49,641 bases of DNA from a virus. Positions 1-6,402 of the stretch are shown piece after piece; within the stretch, counting starts at the first letter, position 1; each line of letters opens with the position of its first letter. Location: IMG/VR virus record IMGVR_UViG_3300046734_000766, positions 1-49,641 of that record. The stretch is one strand, 5' to 3'. The notes under the pieces are model-generated. The model did no database searches. It had not been told where the DNA came from and worked only from the letters and a program-made list of their open reading frames with translations. Made by a program: the position numbers and the translations under genes.

Positions 1-694
1 CGAATTTCTCGTCGTGCTTCTTACCGCGAACAACTTTTGGTCCGTGGACAGCATTTCCACTAAACACTCTCTTCTGAGTGGTCAGGAGAAATGAGCCGTT
101 GCGAAGCCCGTTTCTGTAGTAGGTGCCGGCTGCTGTTAATATCGGTTTAGCCCCGCCTTCGTAGGCGGTCTTACGGATTCGCCACATAGCGATGGCATAA
201 TGATCCTTGCCGAAGTTATACGGGAACACATCCTCGCTATCACCCTTAATGCAGACCAAGGCGTCAGCCAATGGTTTCCAATCGGGCTGAACCCAGTTCT
301 CACCATCACGGTGACCCTGTGTCGTCCCCCCGATCTTCTTCTGCTCTGCCGGCGTTACGATTCTTGGGATTTCTCCAGATCCGAAGGGAATATTCTCCTC
401 GAAGAATTTACCGATCCTTAGAACGGTGAACTCGACTGGTGTTGTCCCGTCGCTGATTTCGTGCTCGGCATCAAGAACGATTGCTCCTTTCTTGAAGTTA
501 TCGCTAAGCGGTCCAACTCCCTGAGCTATTGCTAGCTTAGGAAATTCGATGTCGCTTGCATCGATGTCTCCGATTACACCCGCGCCGGACACCGCCAATG
601 CCCCCGATGTTGGTGATCCTTCTATGATATCTCCAGTAGCTTCTACTACTGCCGTTTCGTCTGTCTTTGACTCTGATAATGATGATTTAGCCAT
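1..694 (-). CDS. Unrecognised early protein, C-terminus cut by window edge
   Basis: An uninterrupted leftward frame starts with ATG at 694 and runs off the window, giving at least 231 residues. A good Shine-Dalgarno site (AGGAAGGA) lies about 7 nt upstream. The first 50 residues are Ser/Ala/Gly-rich and look like a flexible tail. A folded region follows, beginning near PKLAIAQGVG and containing GRDGENW-like loops and a basic end. I do not recognise the family. It is the last visible gene of the operon carrying the split PD-(D/E)XK nuclease, so a role in DNA recombination or single-strand binding is plausible, but this is inference from position only. It has its own putative promoter element at 741-754, so it may be made at a higher level than the upstream genes. 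Confidence 0.8.
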   Translation of the reverse strand, partial: MAKSSLSESKTDETAVVEATGDIIEGSPTSGALAVSGAGVIGDIDASDIEFPKLAIAQGVGPLSDNFKKGAIVLDAEHEISDGTTPVEFTVLRIGKFFEENIPFGSGEIPRIVTPAEQKKIGGTTQGHRDGENWVQPDWKPLADALVCIKGDSEDVFPYNFGKDHYAIAMWRIRKTAYEGGAKPILTAAGTYYRNGLRNGSFLLTTQKRVFSGNAVHGPKVVRGKKHDEKF

Positions 695-740
695 CTTGTA
701 TCCTTCCTGTCTATTGGTTATTGTTTTGCGAGCGTTAACA

Positions 741-754
741 AATGTTATACACTC
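741..754 (-). promoter_or_regulatory. Putative early promoter/operator element for the gene at 1-694
   Basis: The 14-mer AATGTTATACACTC (plus-strand reading) occurs here and identically at 6786-6799, both times upstream of a leftward gene. Read leftward it contains TATAAC, which could be a -10 box, about 47 nt before the ATG. No convincing -35 hexamer is visible 17 nt further upstream, so a phage-specific promoter or a repressor site is equally possible. Confidence 0.45.
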
Positions 755-1598
755 AAGATAAATTTTTTGATTTCCTAAGATAAGGAGTCAAACTCCGTTC
801 TTCTTCGGACAGGATTACTCCTGCATCCTCAAGGGCATTGTCGATCTTAGCCCTGGCGTCCTTCTTCTCACCCCGTGGAAGTTTTTCAGAATACGCTTTA
901 CCCAATGCAGAGGGGGTAACATTACACGCATTCATAAATTCTTCCGCACTTAGCAAATGCTCCACCGCATCGAAAGCAGCCTGACTATCATCAATCTTTG
1001 CAGTTGCTGTTCTGAAATGCAGATCGTATCCGGGTATCTCCAGACCTTCATCTGTTGCAAGCTTTGTCGCCTGCTTCTTCGCAGCCTCTGCCCACTTGTC
1101 TACCACGCTGGCTACATTAAGCATCTTACCAAGAACCTCAGGATCCTCGATCTCAGCAGGGGAGTAGCTGCCCCAAAGATTTAATTCAAAATCATCTACA
1201 GTCTTCGCATACTTCTTAGCAAGAGGTAGCATCTTATCATTCAGGGCAGGGCAGGATAGCTTGTGCTTACAGTATTTACAGCCCTCGGTATTGGGGATCC
1301 GCTCCGCATCAGAAAGCATAGCCTTACCAACAATAAGACCGATGCGAAGACGGATCCCCTCCATGTCAGCACGAGTGAAATCAGCAGTAAAAACCTCATC
1401 CCTTCTTGGAATGATAAAATGAACGGTAGCGGTCTCGAGCTCTGGAAACTTATCCATTACGCCAAGCAAATATGCCTGACCCTGAATATTAATTTCCGCA
1501 TCATCGATCTCACCGCGACCAAATTTAAAATCTACTACATCGACATGAGTTCCTCTTATGACGACCCGATCTACTGTTCCAAATATACTACTCTCCAT
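753..1598 (-). CDS. PD-(D/E)XK (RecB/Cas4-like, DUF2800-type) nuclease, C-terminal part
   Basis: 281 residues from ATG 1598, which has AGGAG 8 nt upstream; an in-frame GTG at 1607 is the other option. The N-terminus starts directly in the nuclease core: GTVD with Asp10, then VVDFKFG with Asp23-x-Lys25, the paired acid and D-x-K motifs of RecB-type nucleases. A Gln-rich helix (QGQAY) follows. Cys107-x2-Cys110-x5-Cys116 matches the C-terminal triad of the 4Fe-4S cluster seen in AddB/Cas4-type enzymes. Motif I (the E-x-G-x3-H helix) and the fourth Cys are missing here. They are present in the separate upstream ORF at 1805-2077, so this is one half of a split nuclease. The likely role is end resection for recombination or replication. 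Fold assignment is confident; activity is inferred. Confidence 0.85.
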   Translation of the reverse strand: MESSIFGTVDRVVIRGTHVDVVDFKFGRGEIDDAEINIQGQAYLLGVMDKFPELETATVHFIIPRRDEVFTADFTRADMEGIRLRIGLIVGKAMLSDAERIPNTEGCKYCKHKLSCPALNDKMLPLAKKYAKTVDDFELNLWGSYSPAEIEDPEVLGKMLNVASVVDKWAEAAKKQATKLATDEGLEIPGYDLHFRTATAKIDDSQAAFDAVEHLLSAEEFMNACNVTPSALGKAYSEKLPRGEKKDARAKIDNALEDAGVILSEEERSLTPYLRKSKNLS

Positions 1599-1818
1599 CC
1601 CACACACTCCTATGCTCGCGAAGAAAATTCATGAGATTCCCGTTCATTTTGAACGCATAGATAGGAACCTGCTCGAAGTTAGTCTCCACATAAATTGAGT
1701 CACCCCGCCTGATGACACTTCTTCCGACAACCTTATCTCCAGAGCCGAGCAGTTGAAGCTCGTGCCAAAGAGGGGCCTCGGTACTTTGTCGAATCTTTCC
1801 TTCTTTAATCTGATCCAT
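1588..1818 (-). CDS. Small unknown protein lying between the two nuclease halves
   Basis: 76 residues from ATG 1818, with GGAG 7 nt upstream; the ATG lies inside the last codons of the N-terminal nuclease ORF and the stop lies inside the start of the C-terminal ORF. I see no nuclease motif. The sequence is mixed beta-like (GDKVVGRSVIRRGDSIYVET) and ends in a hydrophobic/basic helix. It replaces the roughly ten residues expected between the two halves of a DUF2800-type nuclease, which suggests a gene inserted into the nuclease gene or a subunit that bridges the halves. Function unknown. Confidence 0.6.
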   Translation of the reverse strand: MDQIKEGKIRQSTEAPLWHELQLLGSGDKVVGRSVIRRGDSIYVETNFEQVPIYAFKMNGNLMNFLREHRSVWDGE

Positions 1819-2077
1819 ATCCAATCTCCACACGCAACTCTTTGAAAACTTGATCCGCCTGATCTTCCAAAGGTTTTAAATAATCTAAACACGATACGAC
1901 ATGTCGTAACTGCTCCTCGTTAAGCTCGGTGAGATCGCCAGTCTCAGCTGCTGAATGTAAAAGCGTACCCTCCTCCGCAAAGATGTTGGTCTCGTTGGAG
2001 GAGCGATACGATGGGCAAATTTCTACATACTTTAATGTGCTCGGCCCAAGCGCATGATGTTGTTCAGGACTACTCAT
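1805..2077 (-). CDS. PD-(D/E)XK (DUF2800-type) nuclease, N-terminal part
   Basis: 90 residues from ATG 2077, which overlaps the end of the preceding gene by 8 nt. It carries the signature of the N-terminus of DUF2800/RecB-type nucleases: LGPS...CP around Cys21, then AEEGTLLHSAAE with His41 (motif I). It stops at GYGSD just where the GTVD core would normally begin; that core sits in the ORF at 753-1598, in a different frame. Cys21 is in the place of the lone N-terminal 4Fe-4S ligand. The fragment would be inactive alone, so it probably pairs with the C-terminal protein. A sequencing frameshift is less likely because a complete small ORF with its own ribosome site lies between them. Confidence 0.75.
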   Translation of the reverse strand: MSSPEQHHALGPSTLKYVEICPSYRSSNETNIFAEEGTLLHSAAETGDLTELNEEQLRHVVSCLDYLKPLEDQADQVFKELRVEIGYGSD

Positions 2078-2261
2078 CGTCGCCAAATGGACTCTGCTCG
2101 AGATTCCATGTATCCGTTTTAATATGCCAATCTACTGTCGTAGGGTGAAAACCTACGGACACAAGCAATCCCTTGATTGCATCTAAACAGGTATCGAGAC
2201 TAGAGTCCTGCTCCAGCTCAACCGTAAAAGTTTTTCCAAAATTACTCAGTGATATCTTCAT
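2070..2261 (-). CDS. Small conserved-type phage protein, unknown
   Basis: 63 residues from ATG 2261, preceded by AGGAGGAG at good spacing; a TTG three bases upstream is in frame but unlikely. It overlaps the upstream gene by 20 nt and the next gene by 8 nt. The middle (LDAIKGLLVSVGFHPTTVDWHI) looks like a short helical domain and the C-terminus is acidic. No family recognised. Confidence 0.75.
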   Translation of the reverse strand: MKISLSNFGKTFTVELEQDSSLDTCLDAIKGLLVSVGFHPTTVDWHIKTDTWNLEQSPFGDDE

Positions 2262-2472
2262 CAATCTCCTCCTTGCTTTCTACAAAGGCTTTTAATCCTT
2301 CGCGGACTGCTATGTTTACAAAATCCTCATCGGTCGCACCCTCCTTACCCCACTTAACAAGCATGGCATGGGTATCATCCTCCATCTCAAGATCCCATTC
2401 GACATAGGGAACCTCGCGCTCCTTGAGGATTCGAATAGTTGGTAGATCTTTAATCTCTTCCGGGCTACTCAT
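2242..2472 (-). CDS. Small acidic hypothetical protein
   Basis: 76 residues, start ATG 2472 inside the stop region of the preceding gene (an overlap reading ATGAGTAG). The same overlap and the same first five residues, MSSPE, recur at the start of the nuclease N-terminal ORF at 2077. The protein is rich in Glu/Asp and has no recognisable motif. It belongs to the leftward operon from 2767 to 753. Confidence 0.75.
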   Translation of the reverse strand: MSSPEEIKDLPTIRILKEREVPYVEWDLEMEDDTHAMLVKWGKEGATDEDFVNIAVREGLKAFVESKEEIDEDITE

Positions 2473-2767
2473 TAGAAAGATCGTCTATTTTTCCTGCTAG
2501 CAATACCGCTATCTTCTGAGCCTTCACTAACGATTTCTGTAAAGCATTAATCTGCATAGCTTGAAACCCTAAGTAGTATGCCATAGGATCCTCTACATCC
2601 TTGGGTGCTGTTGCAATCATGTGGCTAACTTGCTCACCGTATTGATATATTTCGGATTGTGTCTCTGCAGGTAATGATGAAAACTTAGTAATCTCCTGTA
2701 TTGCGTCATCAAGTTGGCTCTCTGGATCGCTTTCAGGATCCTCGAAAAAATCGGGATTTAATCTCAT
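2465..2767 (-). CDS. Hypothetical helical protein heading an operon segment
   Basis: 100 residues, ATG 2767. The N-terminus is acidic (FFEDPESDPESQ) and the rest predicts as helix, ending in a Leu/Ala/Lys helix. There is no Shine-Dalgarno site; the leader instead holds ACCACACACC at 2791-2800, 23 nt before the ATG, and a putative promoter element at 2808-2823. Not recognised. As the first gene after a 180-nt spacer it probably starts a transcript covering 2767 to 753. Confidence 0.75.
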   Translation of the reverse strand: MRLNPDFFEDPESDPESQLDDAIQEITKFSSLPAETQSEIYQYGEQVSHMIATAPKDVEDPMAYYLGFQAMQINALQKSLVKAQKIAVLLAGKIDDLSNE

Positions 2768-2790
2768 AATAATATTGGGTTATGTGGGTT

Positions 2791-2800
2791 GGTGTGTGGT
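2791..2800 (-). promoter_or_regulatory. ACCACACACC leader motif
   Basis: One of eight exact copies in the window. It sits 23 nt before the ATG at 2767, in a leader without a Shine-Dalgarno site, in the same sense as the gene. Confidence 0.6.
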
Positions 2801-2807
2801 GTTATGC

Positions 2808-2823
2808 AAATGTATAACACTTG
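2808..2823 (-). promoter_or_regulatory. Putative early promoter/operator element
   Basis: Read leftward this is CAAGTGTTATACATTT, close to the element upstream of the divergent gene at 7869 (AAGTGTTATACTTG) and to the leftward elements at 741 and 6786. It lies about 41 nt before the ATG at 2767. TTATAC/TATACA could be a -10 box; the partly palindromic form also fits an operator. Confidence 0.45.
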
Positions 2824-2847
2824 CGTACGAAAAAGAAAAGTAAAAAA

Positions 2848-2952
2848 TCAAAGAAAAGGTCTTTTCGGCTCAAACTTCTCTTCACGCTTCTTGGTCAAAA
2901 GTCTTTGGATTAAGATCAAAGGTCGTAGGATGTAAGGTATTAGTTTTCTCAT
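2848..2952 (-). CDS. 34-residue basic, hydrophobic micropeptide
   Basis: ATG 2952 overlaps the TGA of the helicase gene (ATGA), the commonest junction in this operon, and the frame runs 34 codons to TGA. The peptide starts MRKLIPYILRPLILIQ, a short hydrophobic helix, and continues with a strongly basic tail (TKKREEKFEPKR). It could be a membrane-associated peptide or a basic helicase partner. The coupling and composition support translation; the function is unknown. Confidence 0.5.
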   Translation of the reverse strand: MRKLIPYILRPLILIQRLLTKKREEKFEPKRPFL

Positions 2953-4268
2953 AATAATGGATTCATCTCATCATCATTGATAAGATCGATGTTGTTCAGT
3001 TTCTTGCGGACAAGACGGCAGACACGCATCTCCACAGTCCCCTCCGCGAATATAATTTTTTGGACGGCAGGGCTCTGGGCTCCCGCCCTGTGAATCCGTC
3101 CAAGTGCTTGTTTCAGGTCAATTGCGCTAAAGCTCGGTGAAATCAGGGACACCCGAGGATGCTTGCCGTTGACATCATGAAGGCTCAAACCTGTGCCTCC
3201 CGCTTGTGTCGTGACCAGACATATCCGGGACTCATCTCTCTGAAATCTTTTAACTTCAAGGTCTCTAGCCACCCCAGACTGAGAACCTTCAATTACACTG
3301 ATTTCATGAGTTCCAGACAGCCTACGAAGCAGAGCCTCGAGCGTCTCCCTAAAATTTACAAATATTACTACGGAGTTATCAGCCTCCAATGCATCACGGG
3401 CGAGCTCTTCAAGGACAGGAACTTTTAATAGCTCCACCTCCTGCCGAGCCCGAAGCTGAAGAGTTAGAGGGTTATCATTATCTGATTTCTTATGTTCAAT
3501 CTCCTCAAGCTTAACCCATAGATCGTGATAAATTTTCTCAATCTCGTTTGTCGATCCGACATCGTAGCCCTCAGGGATAACAACCCCATCAGGGAAGGAG
3601 CCGGGGGGCAGATCGGTGATCTTTAATCTGCTCCCCCGTCCTTCTTTGTAGATGTGATCGTGAATCCTTTTCAAGGCCGACTTATTCCCCGTGAAAGTCA
3701 ATCCGCCAAAGGTTCCACGCTTACACCCGTTTTTGAGACACCAATTCCACCAACCTCTATCATCATGCATCTCTAACAGATAACCTAGAGCACGCATTTC
3801 GATAGGGGAGTTGCAACTGGTCGCACCTAAAGACAGGGTGATTAAGCCTCTGCTCTTAGCCGCGATCATCATCTTTGCGTTTTCGCTCTTCGCGCCCTTG
3901 CACCGATGATCTTCGTCAAAAATTAAAAGTACACGCTCGGGGTGCAGAGTCCATAATCTCTGCGACCCCTTGCGCTTGTAGTACTCTGTCTTGCCACGAA
4001 CCAGACTTTCGTAGTTCAAGACATAGTTAGTGGAGGATGGGTAAAATTTCTGTATCCACTCTTTCCACGATGGGACAACGGACTTAGGGCAAACGACAAA
4101 GGGTGTAAGTCCCAGGTCTTTGGCCACAGACAGAGCGACAACCGTTTTACCGGTGCCCGTATCCGAGCCATCCTTCGCATATCCAAATACAGTAAGCGCA
4201 TCCGAGAGTCTCCTCGCATGAGCCTCCTGCCAATCAAATAGCTTAGGGCATGTAGACTGTTGCTTCAT
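2949..4268 (-). CDS. SF2/SNF2-type DNA helicase (DEAD-like ATPase)
   Basis: 439 residues from ATG 4268, which has AGGTGG five bases upstream; an in-frame GTG at 4277 is possible. Walker A is GSDTGTGKT (about 34-42), motif II is DEDH (118-121) with LLIF before it, and motif VI is QALGRIHRAG near residue 390. The second RecA-like half carries the TTQAGGTGLSLHD and ISPSFSAIDLKQ segments typical of SNF2-type helicases. Length is close to that of short phage SNF2-like helicases and there is no added nuclease domain. It probably remodels replication or recombination intermediates along with the resolvase and split nuclease in this operon. Family confident, exact role inferred. Confidence 0.92.
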   Translation of the reverse strand: MKQQSTCPKLFDWQEAHARRLSDALTVFGYAKDGSDTGTGKTVVALSVAKDLGLTPFVVCPKSVVPSWKEWIQKFYPSSTNYVLNYESLVRGKTEYYKRKGSQRLWTLHPERVLLIFDEDHRCKGAKSENAKMMIAAKSRGLITLSLGATSCNSPIEMRALGYLLEMHDDRGWWNWCLKNGCKRGTFGGLTFTGNKSALKRIHDHIYKEGRGSRLKITDLPPGSFPDGVVIPEGYDVGSTNEIEKIYHDLWVKLEEIEHKKSDNDNPLTLQLRARQEVELLKVPVLEELARDALEADNSVVIFVNFRETLEALLRRLSGTHEISVIEGSQSGVARDLEVKRFQRDESRICLVTTQAGGTGLSLHDVNGKHPRVSLISPSFSAIDLKQALGRIHRAGAQSPAVQKIIFAEGTVEMRVCRLVRKKLNNIDLINDDEMNPLL

Positions 4269-4737
4269 CGTTTCCACCTAATAACATCCCCATAAATTCT
4301 TCTTTAGTGACTCCCTCGCGCTTGCACATGATGTCAAAAGCACGCCACATTTTCCGTATACCTGTTTCCTCAATCTGACGGACACGCTCCCGAGTGACTC
4401 CCATAATGGTGCCAACCTCCTCAAGCGTATAAGTCCGCATACCTTCCGAATCATAGACATGCTCTTCGCCATTAAACAGCACAGTACGCTCACCACGCAT
4501 AAACTCAGATAAACGTACATCGGCATTGGTCTGATCTTCCTTCGTGTTGTTAGGAAACGGTAAGGGCGGTTCCAAGTATTTTTCGCTTAAAGCTTTCGAG
4601 TCCTCGGATTTTGGCACGCGCTTCGAGGAGCTCTTCTTTGACGAAGAGGAGCTCTTTGAATTTTTCCTGCGAGCATTCTTTCGTTGTGAAGCGGTGTCCG
4701 CAACTAGGGCATTCGCGTCTTCTTTTGACCGCGTCAT
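4243..4737 (-). CDS. Sigma-70 region 4-like DNA-binding protein
   Basis: The C-terminal half holds TYTLEEVGTIMGVTRERVRQIEE (split here: TLEEVG, GVTRERVRQIE), a clear sigma-70 region 4.2 helix-turn-helix at about residues 101-135. No regions 1-3 are present. The start is uncertain. ATG 4737 overlaps the stop of the coiled-coil gene (ATGA), giving 164 residues with a Ser/Lys-rich N-terminus that overprints the zinc-ribbon gene by 188 nt. TTG 4575 or ATG 4500 would give 110 or 85 residues without that overlap, but neither has a good ribosome site. It may redirect host RNA polymerase to phage -35 elements or act as a co-sigma together with the region 3-like protein at 5407-5706. HTH call strong; role inferred. 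Confidence 0.75.
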   Translation of the reverse strand: MTRSKEDANALVADTASQRKNARRKNSKSSSSSKKSSSKRVPKSEDSKALSEKYLEPPLPFPNNTKEDQTNADVRLSEFMRGERTVLFNGEEHVYDSEGMRTYTLEEVGTIMGVTRERVRQIEETGIRKMWRAFDIMCKREGVTKEEFMGMLLGGNDEATVYMP

Positions 4738-4798
4738 AATACACCGTCTTCCGTGTTTCCAATACCTCGGTCTTGCTCTCGCATTTTGGACAATTCAT
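4550..4798 (-). CDS. NrdR-type zinc-ribbon protein with coiled-coil tail
   Basis: 82 residues from ATG 4798. The first 45 residues match the NrdR zinc ribbon: Cys3-x2-Cys6, then RRRECPSCGHRFTT with Cys30-x2-Cys33. The ATP-cone that follows in true NrdR is absent; instead there is a Leu/Glu/Lys helix (KELLFVKEELLEARAKI) likely to form a coiled coil. Known NrdR represses ribonucleotide reductase genes, but this short form probably binds DNA or a protein partner without nucleotide sensing. It overlaps the preceding gene by 65 nt and the long version of the sigma-like ORF by 188 nt. Confidence 0.8.
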   Translation of the reverse strand: MNCPKCESKTEVLETRKTVYYDAVKRRRECPSCGHRFTTKECSQEKFKELLFVKEELLEARAKIRGLESFKRKILGTALTVS

Positions 4799-4997
4799 TT
4801 TCCGCCACCTTCCTGGCTATAAAGCGAATGTCCGCGTCCTCCGAGCTCAGCAGGGCTGTTTGCTCGTCTATGTAAACCGAGGGCTTCCTCGATTGTTTTA
4901 GGGCTACTAAAGCCCCTTCTAACTTTGCTAGCCTCTCTAGCATCCCATCCATTGTCGTTTGCATTTGTTCTATTATGTTGCCAATCTTCTGCGTCAT
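4734..4997 (-). CDS. Coiled-coil hypothetical protein
   Basis: 87 residues from ATG 4997, which has GGAGGA at 9 nt; longer upstream starts are unlikely because the extension overlaps the lipoprotein signal region. Residues 5-35 (IGNIIEQM...MLERLAKLEGALVAL) show heptad spacing. The frame overprints the second half of the lipoprotein ORF (4795-5145). Function unknown. Confidence 0.7.
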   Translation of the reverse strand: MTQKIGNIIEQMQTTMDGMLERLAKLEGALVALKQSRKPSVYIDEQTALLSSEDADIRFIARKVAENELSKMREQDRGIGNTEDGVL

Positions 4998-5145
4998 AGG
5001 GGCAGTCCTCCATATTTTGATAATGATACATTTTGTTGTACCGTGCAGTGCCCCCTTCAACCGGGGGCTTGCTGCACGCACACAACACCAGAAATGACAC
5101 AACGGTCATAACTAATATAAAGCTAGCTAGAGTCGCGTTCCGCAT
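4795..5145 (-). CDS. Putative phage lipoprotein
   Basis: 116 residues from ATG 5145, with GAGGAGG upstream. The N-terminus is a convincing signal: short Arg-containing n-region, hydrophobic ATLASFILVMTVVSFLV, and the lipobox LCAC followed by Ser. The mature part is polar with no known domain. From 4997 on it shares DNA with a coiled-coil ORF in another frame, so its C-terminal half may be the less constrained partner. In an early operon a lipoprotein could serve in superinfection exclusion, which is a known role for phage lipoproteins, but that is inference. Signal peptide clear, full length less certain. Confidence 0.6.
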   Translation of the reverse strand: MRNATLASFILVMTVVSFLVLCACSKPPVEGGTARYNKMYHYQNMEDCPYDAEDWQHNRTNANDNGWDAREASKVRRGFSSPKTIEEALGLHRRANSPAELGGRGHSLYSQEGGGK

Positions 5146-5407
5146 CGTTGACCCATACCTCCTCAACCAATCTATCTAGCACTAAAATCATATGCTCGCG
5201 GACAAGCTCACCCGCCAAACGGCGATCGTCAGCACAGTCATGCAATGCACTATGATGCAATTGATCCAACCCCGCAGATATTAAACTGTCTATAACAATA
5301 TCTTGCGAGACCCTTCCCCGCATCTCCTTGAGCAAAATCTCTAAGCCATCGTGAAAAAGCTTCGCCTCTTCAGTGACTTCCATCACCGGATCCATCTCTA
5401 CAGCCAT
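5123..5407 (-). CDS. Hypothetical helical protein
   Basis: 94 residues, start ATG 5407 in a TGATG overlap with the previous stop; a GTG at 5410 is also in frame. Mostly amphipathic helix with a His-rich middle (LDQLHHSALHDCADD). No family recognised. Confidence 0.75.
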   Translation of the reverse strand: MAVEMDPVMEVTEEAKLFHDGLEILLKEMRGRVSQDIVIDSLISAGLDQLHHSALHDCADDRRLAGELVREHMILVLDRLVEEVWVNDAERDSS

Positions 5408-5706
5408 CACAATGATAAAACAGTTCTGACGGTGCTGACACCGCCGGGTAAATTCATCTCACTCGCAAGGACTTCATCTGTCGGCTCCTCGCCAAGCTCT
5501 TTAGTTAATTGCTTTCTGACCTGAAGCAGTTTCTCCTTAAGCGATAGGGCAGGGAGTCTTGGCTCAAGCTCATCGGCGTAAACCTTTACCTCATCGTACA
5601 TACCCCCCATGACATCGTCCACAGCCTTTGGGCCACGGGTCGCAAGGGTTTCAGCCCAAAGCTCAAGGTTAGTAAGTAACTGTTCGTACTTTGTATTAAT
5701 ATCCAT
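5407..5706 (-). CDS. Small protein with sigma-70 region 3-like C-terminus
   Basis: 99 residues from ATG 5706, with AGGAGG at good spacing. The last 40 residues (QVRKQLTKELGEEPTDEVLA then SEMNLP...VSTVR) closely resemble the LTKELGREPTDEELA-type helix pair of sigma-70 region 3. The first 55 residues are helical and not recognised. The region 4-like protein lies four genes downstream in the same operon, so the two might complement each other as a split sigma or bind host polymerase separately. The resemblance is by eye to a short motif, and the helices may serve another purpose. Confidence 0.6.
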   Translation of the reverse strand: MDINTKYEQLLTNLELWAETLATRGPKAVDDVMGGMYDEVKVYADELEPRLPALSLKEKLLQVRKQLTKELGEEPTDEVLASEMNLPGGVSTVRTVLSL

Positions 5707-5719
5707 TGTTGGTATCCTC

Positions 5720-6214
5720 CTATCTTATATCACGCACAGCATCCCAGTACTCGTCTTCGATTAAACGGTACAGCTCCTTGTGATTTTGTTTTTGTTTGTC
5801 TGTTAAAGGTATTGGTAAGCAGTCAAAGAATGCCAGTAGCTCAAAGAATGAACCTCTCGCATAACTAAGAAACTGAATCTTTTGCTTGGGCGTGTTCCGT
5901 CCGACACCCTCAGCTATATTAGCTGCAATCGAAGTCGAATTGCGCTGAATCTGACTGAGAACATCCCCGTACTCCTTGAGCAGGTGCCGGGCATTGTTGG
6001 GCGCATAGAGCAATTTGAAAACATCTCGTGCAACCTCAACAGCAAGCTCATAAACCCGGGTTTTAAAAGCACCTCCTGTTACTCCGTGACGGCAGAAGCT
6101 ACCTTCTTCCCATTCGCGGAAACCATCAGGATCACCAAGCTGTTCTTCGACTTGAGATTTAAAGGTCTCCTCAAGCTGAACTTCAGCCCACTCCTCTTTT
6201 GTCATGTTGTACAT
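5720..6214 (-). CDS. Four-helix bundle protein (23S-rRNA intervening-sequence/Avd-like family)
   Basis: 164 residues, ATG 6214 in a TGATG overlap; Met4 is an alternative. From about residue 54 the sequence fits the TIGR02436-type four-helix bundle: VYELAVEVARDVFKLL, then QIQRNSTSIAANIAEGVGR, then FLSYARGSFFELLAF. These bundles form homopentameric barrels and include the Avd accessory of diversity-generating retroelements. No reverse transcriptase or template repeat was seen in the window, so a retroelement role is not supported. The N-terminal 50 residues, with acidic clusters, are extra relative to the family. A nucleic-acid-binding role is plausible. Confidence 0.8.
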   Translation of the reverse strand: MYNMTKEEWAEVQLEETFKSQVEEQLGDPDGFREWEEGSFCRHGVTGGAFKTRVYELAVEVARDVFKLLYAPNNARHLLKEYGDVLSQIQRNSTSIAANIAEGVGRNTPKQKIQFLSYARGSFFELLAFFDCLPIPLTDKQKQNHKELYRLIEDEYWDAVRDIR

Positions 6215-6402
6215 CAGATGAATCGGGTTACGCGGTCCTCATTCGAATCCGCAGTTGTTTGTGGTCTCTGGTATTTAAGCTTCTCGTCCGTATGATCGAG
6301 ACGGCTGTCGAGCCTACCGATCAATCCACGCAGGACCTTGACGGTACTCTCCAAATGGATTACCCGATCCTTTAGCTGTTCAATAATTTGACTTTCTTTC
6401 AT
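6214..6402 (-). CDS. Small coiled-coil protein
   Basis: 62 residues, ATG 6402 in an ATGA overlap with the preceding gene and ending in TGATG with the next. Residues 4-42 form an uninterrupted heptad-like helix (EQLKDRVIHLESTVKVLRG). It may be an oligomerisation partner for a neighbour. No family recognised. Confidence 0.75.
   Translation of the reverse strand: MKESQIIEQLKDRVIHLESTVKVLRGLIGRLDSRLDHTDEKLKYQRPQTTADSNEDRVTRFI

Noticed and set aside
4278-4526. 82-codon leftward frame inside the sigma-like gene
   Set aside because: It lies wholly over the conserved HTH coding region in another frame, with no ribosome site or motif.
5720-6214. Possible diversity-generating retroelement because of the Avd-like protein
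   Set aside because: No reverse transcriptase motif and no template/variable repeat pair found in the window.
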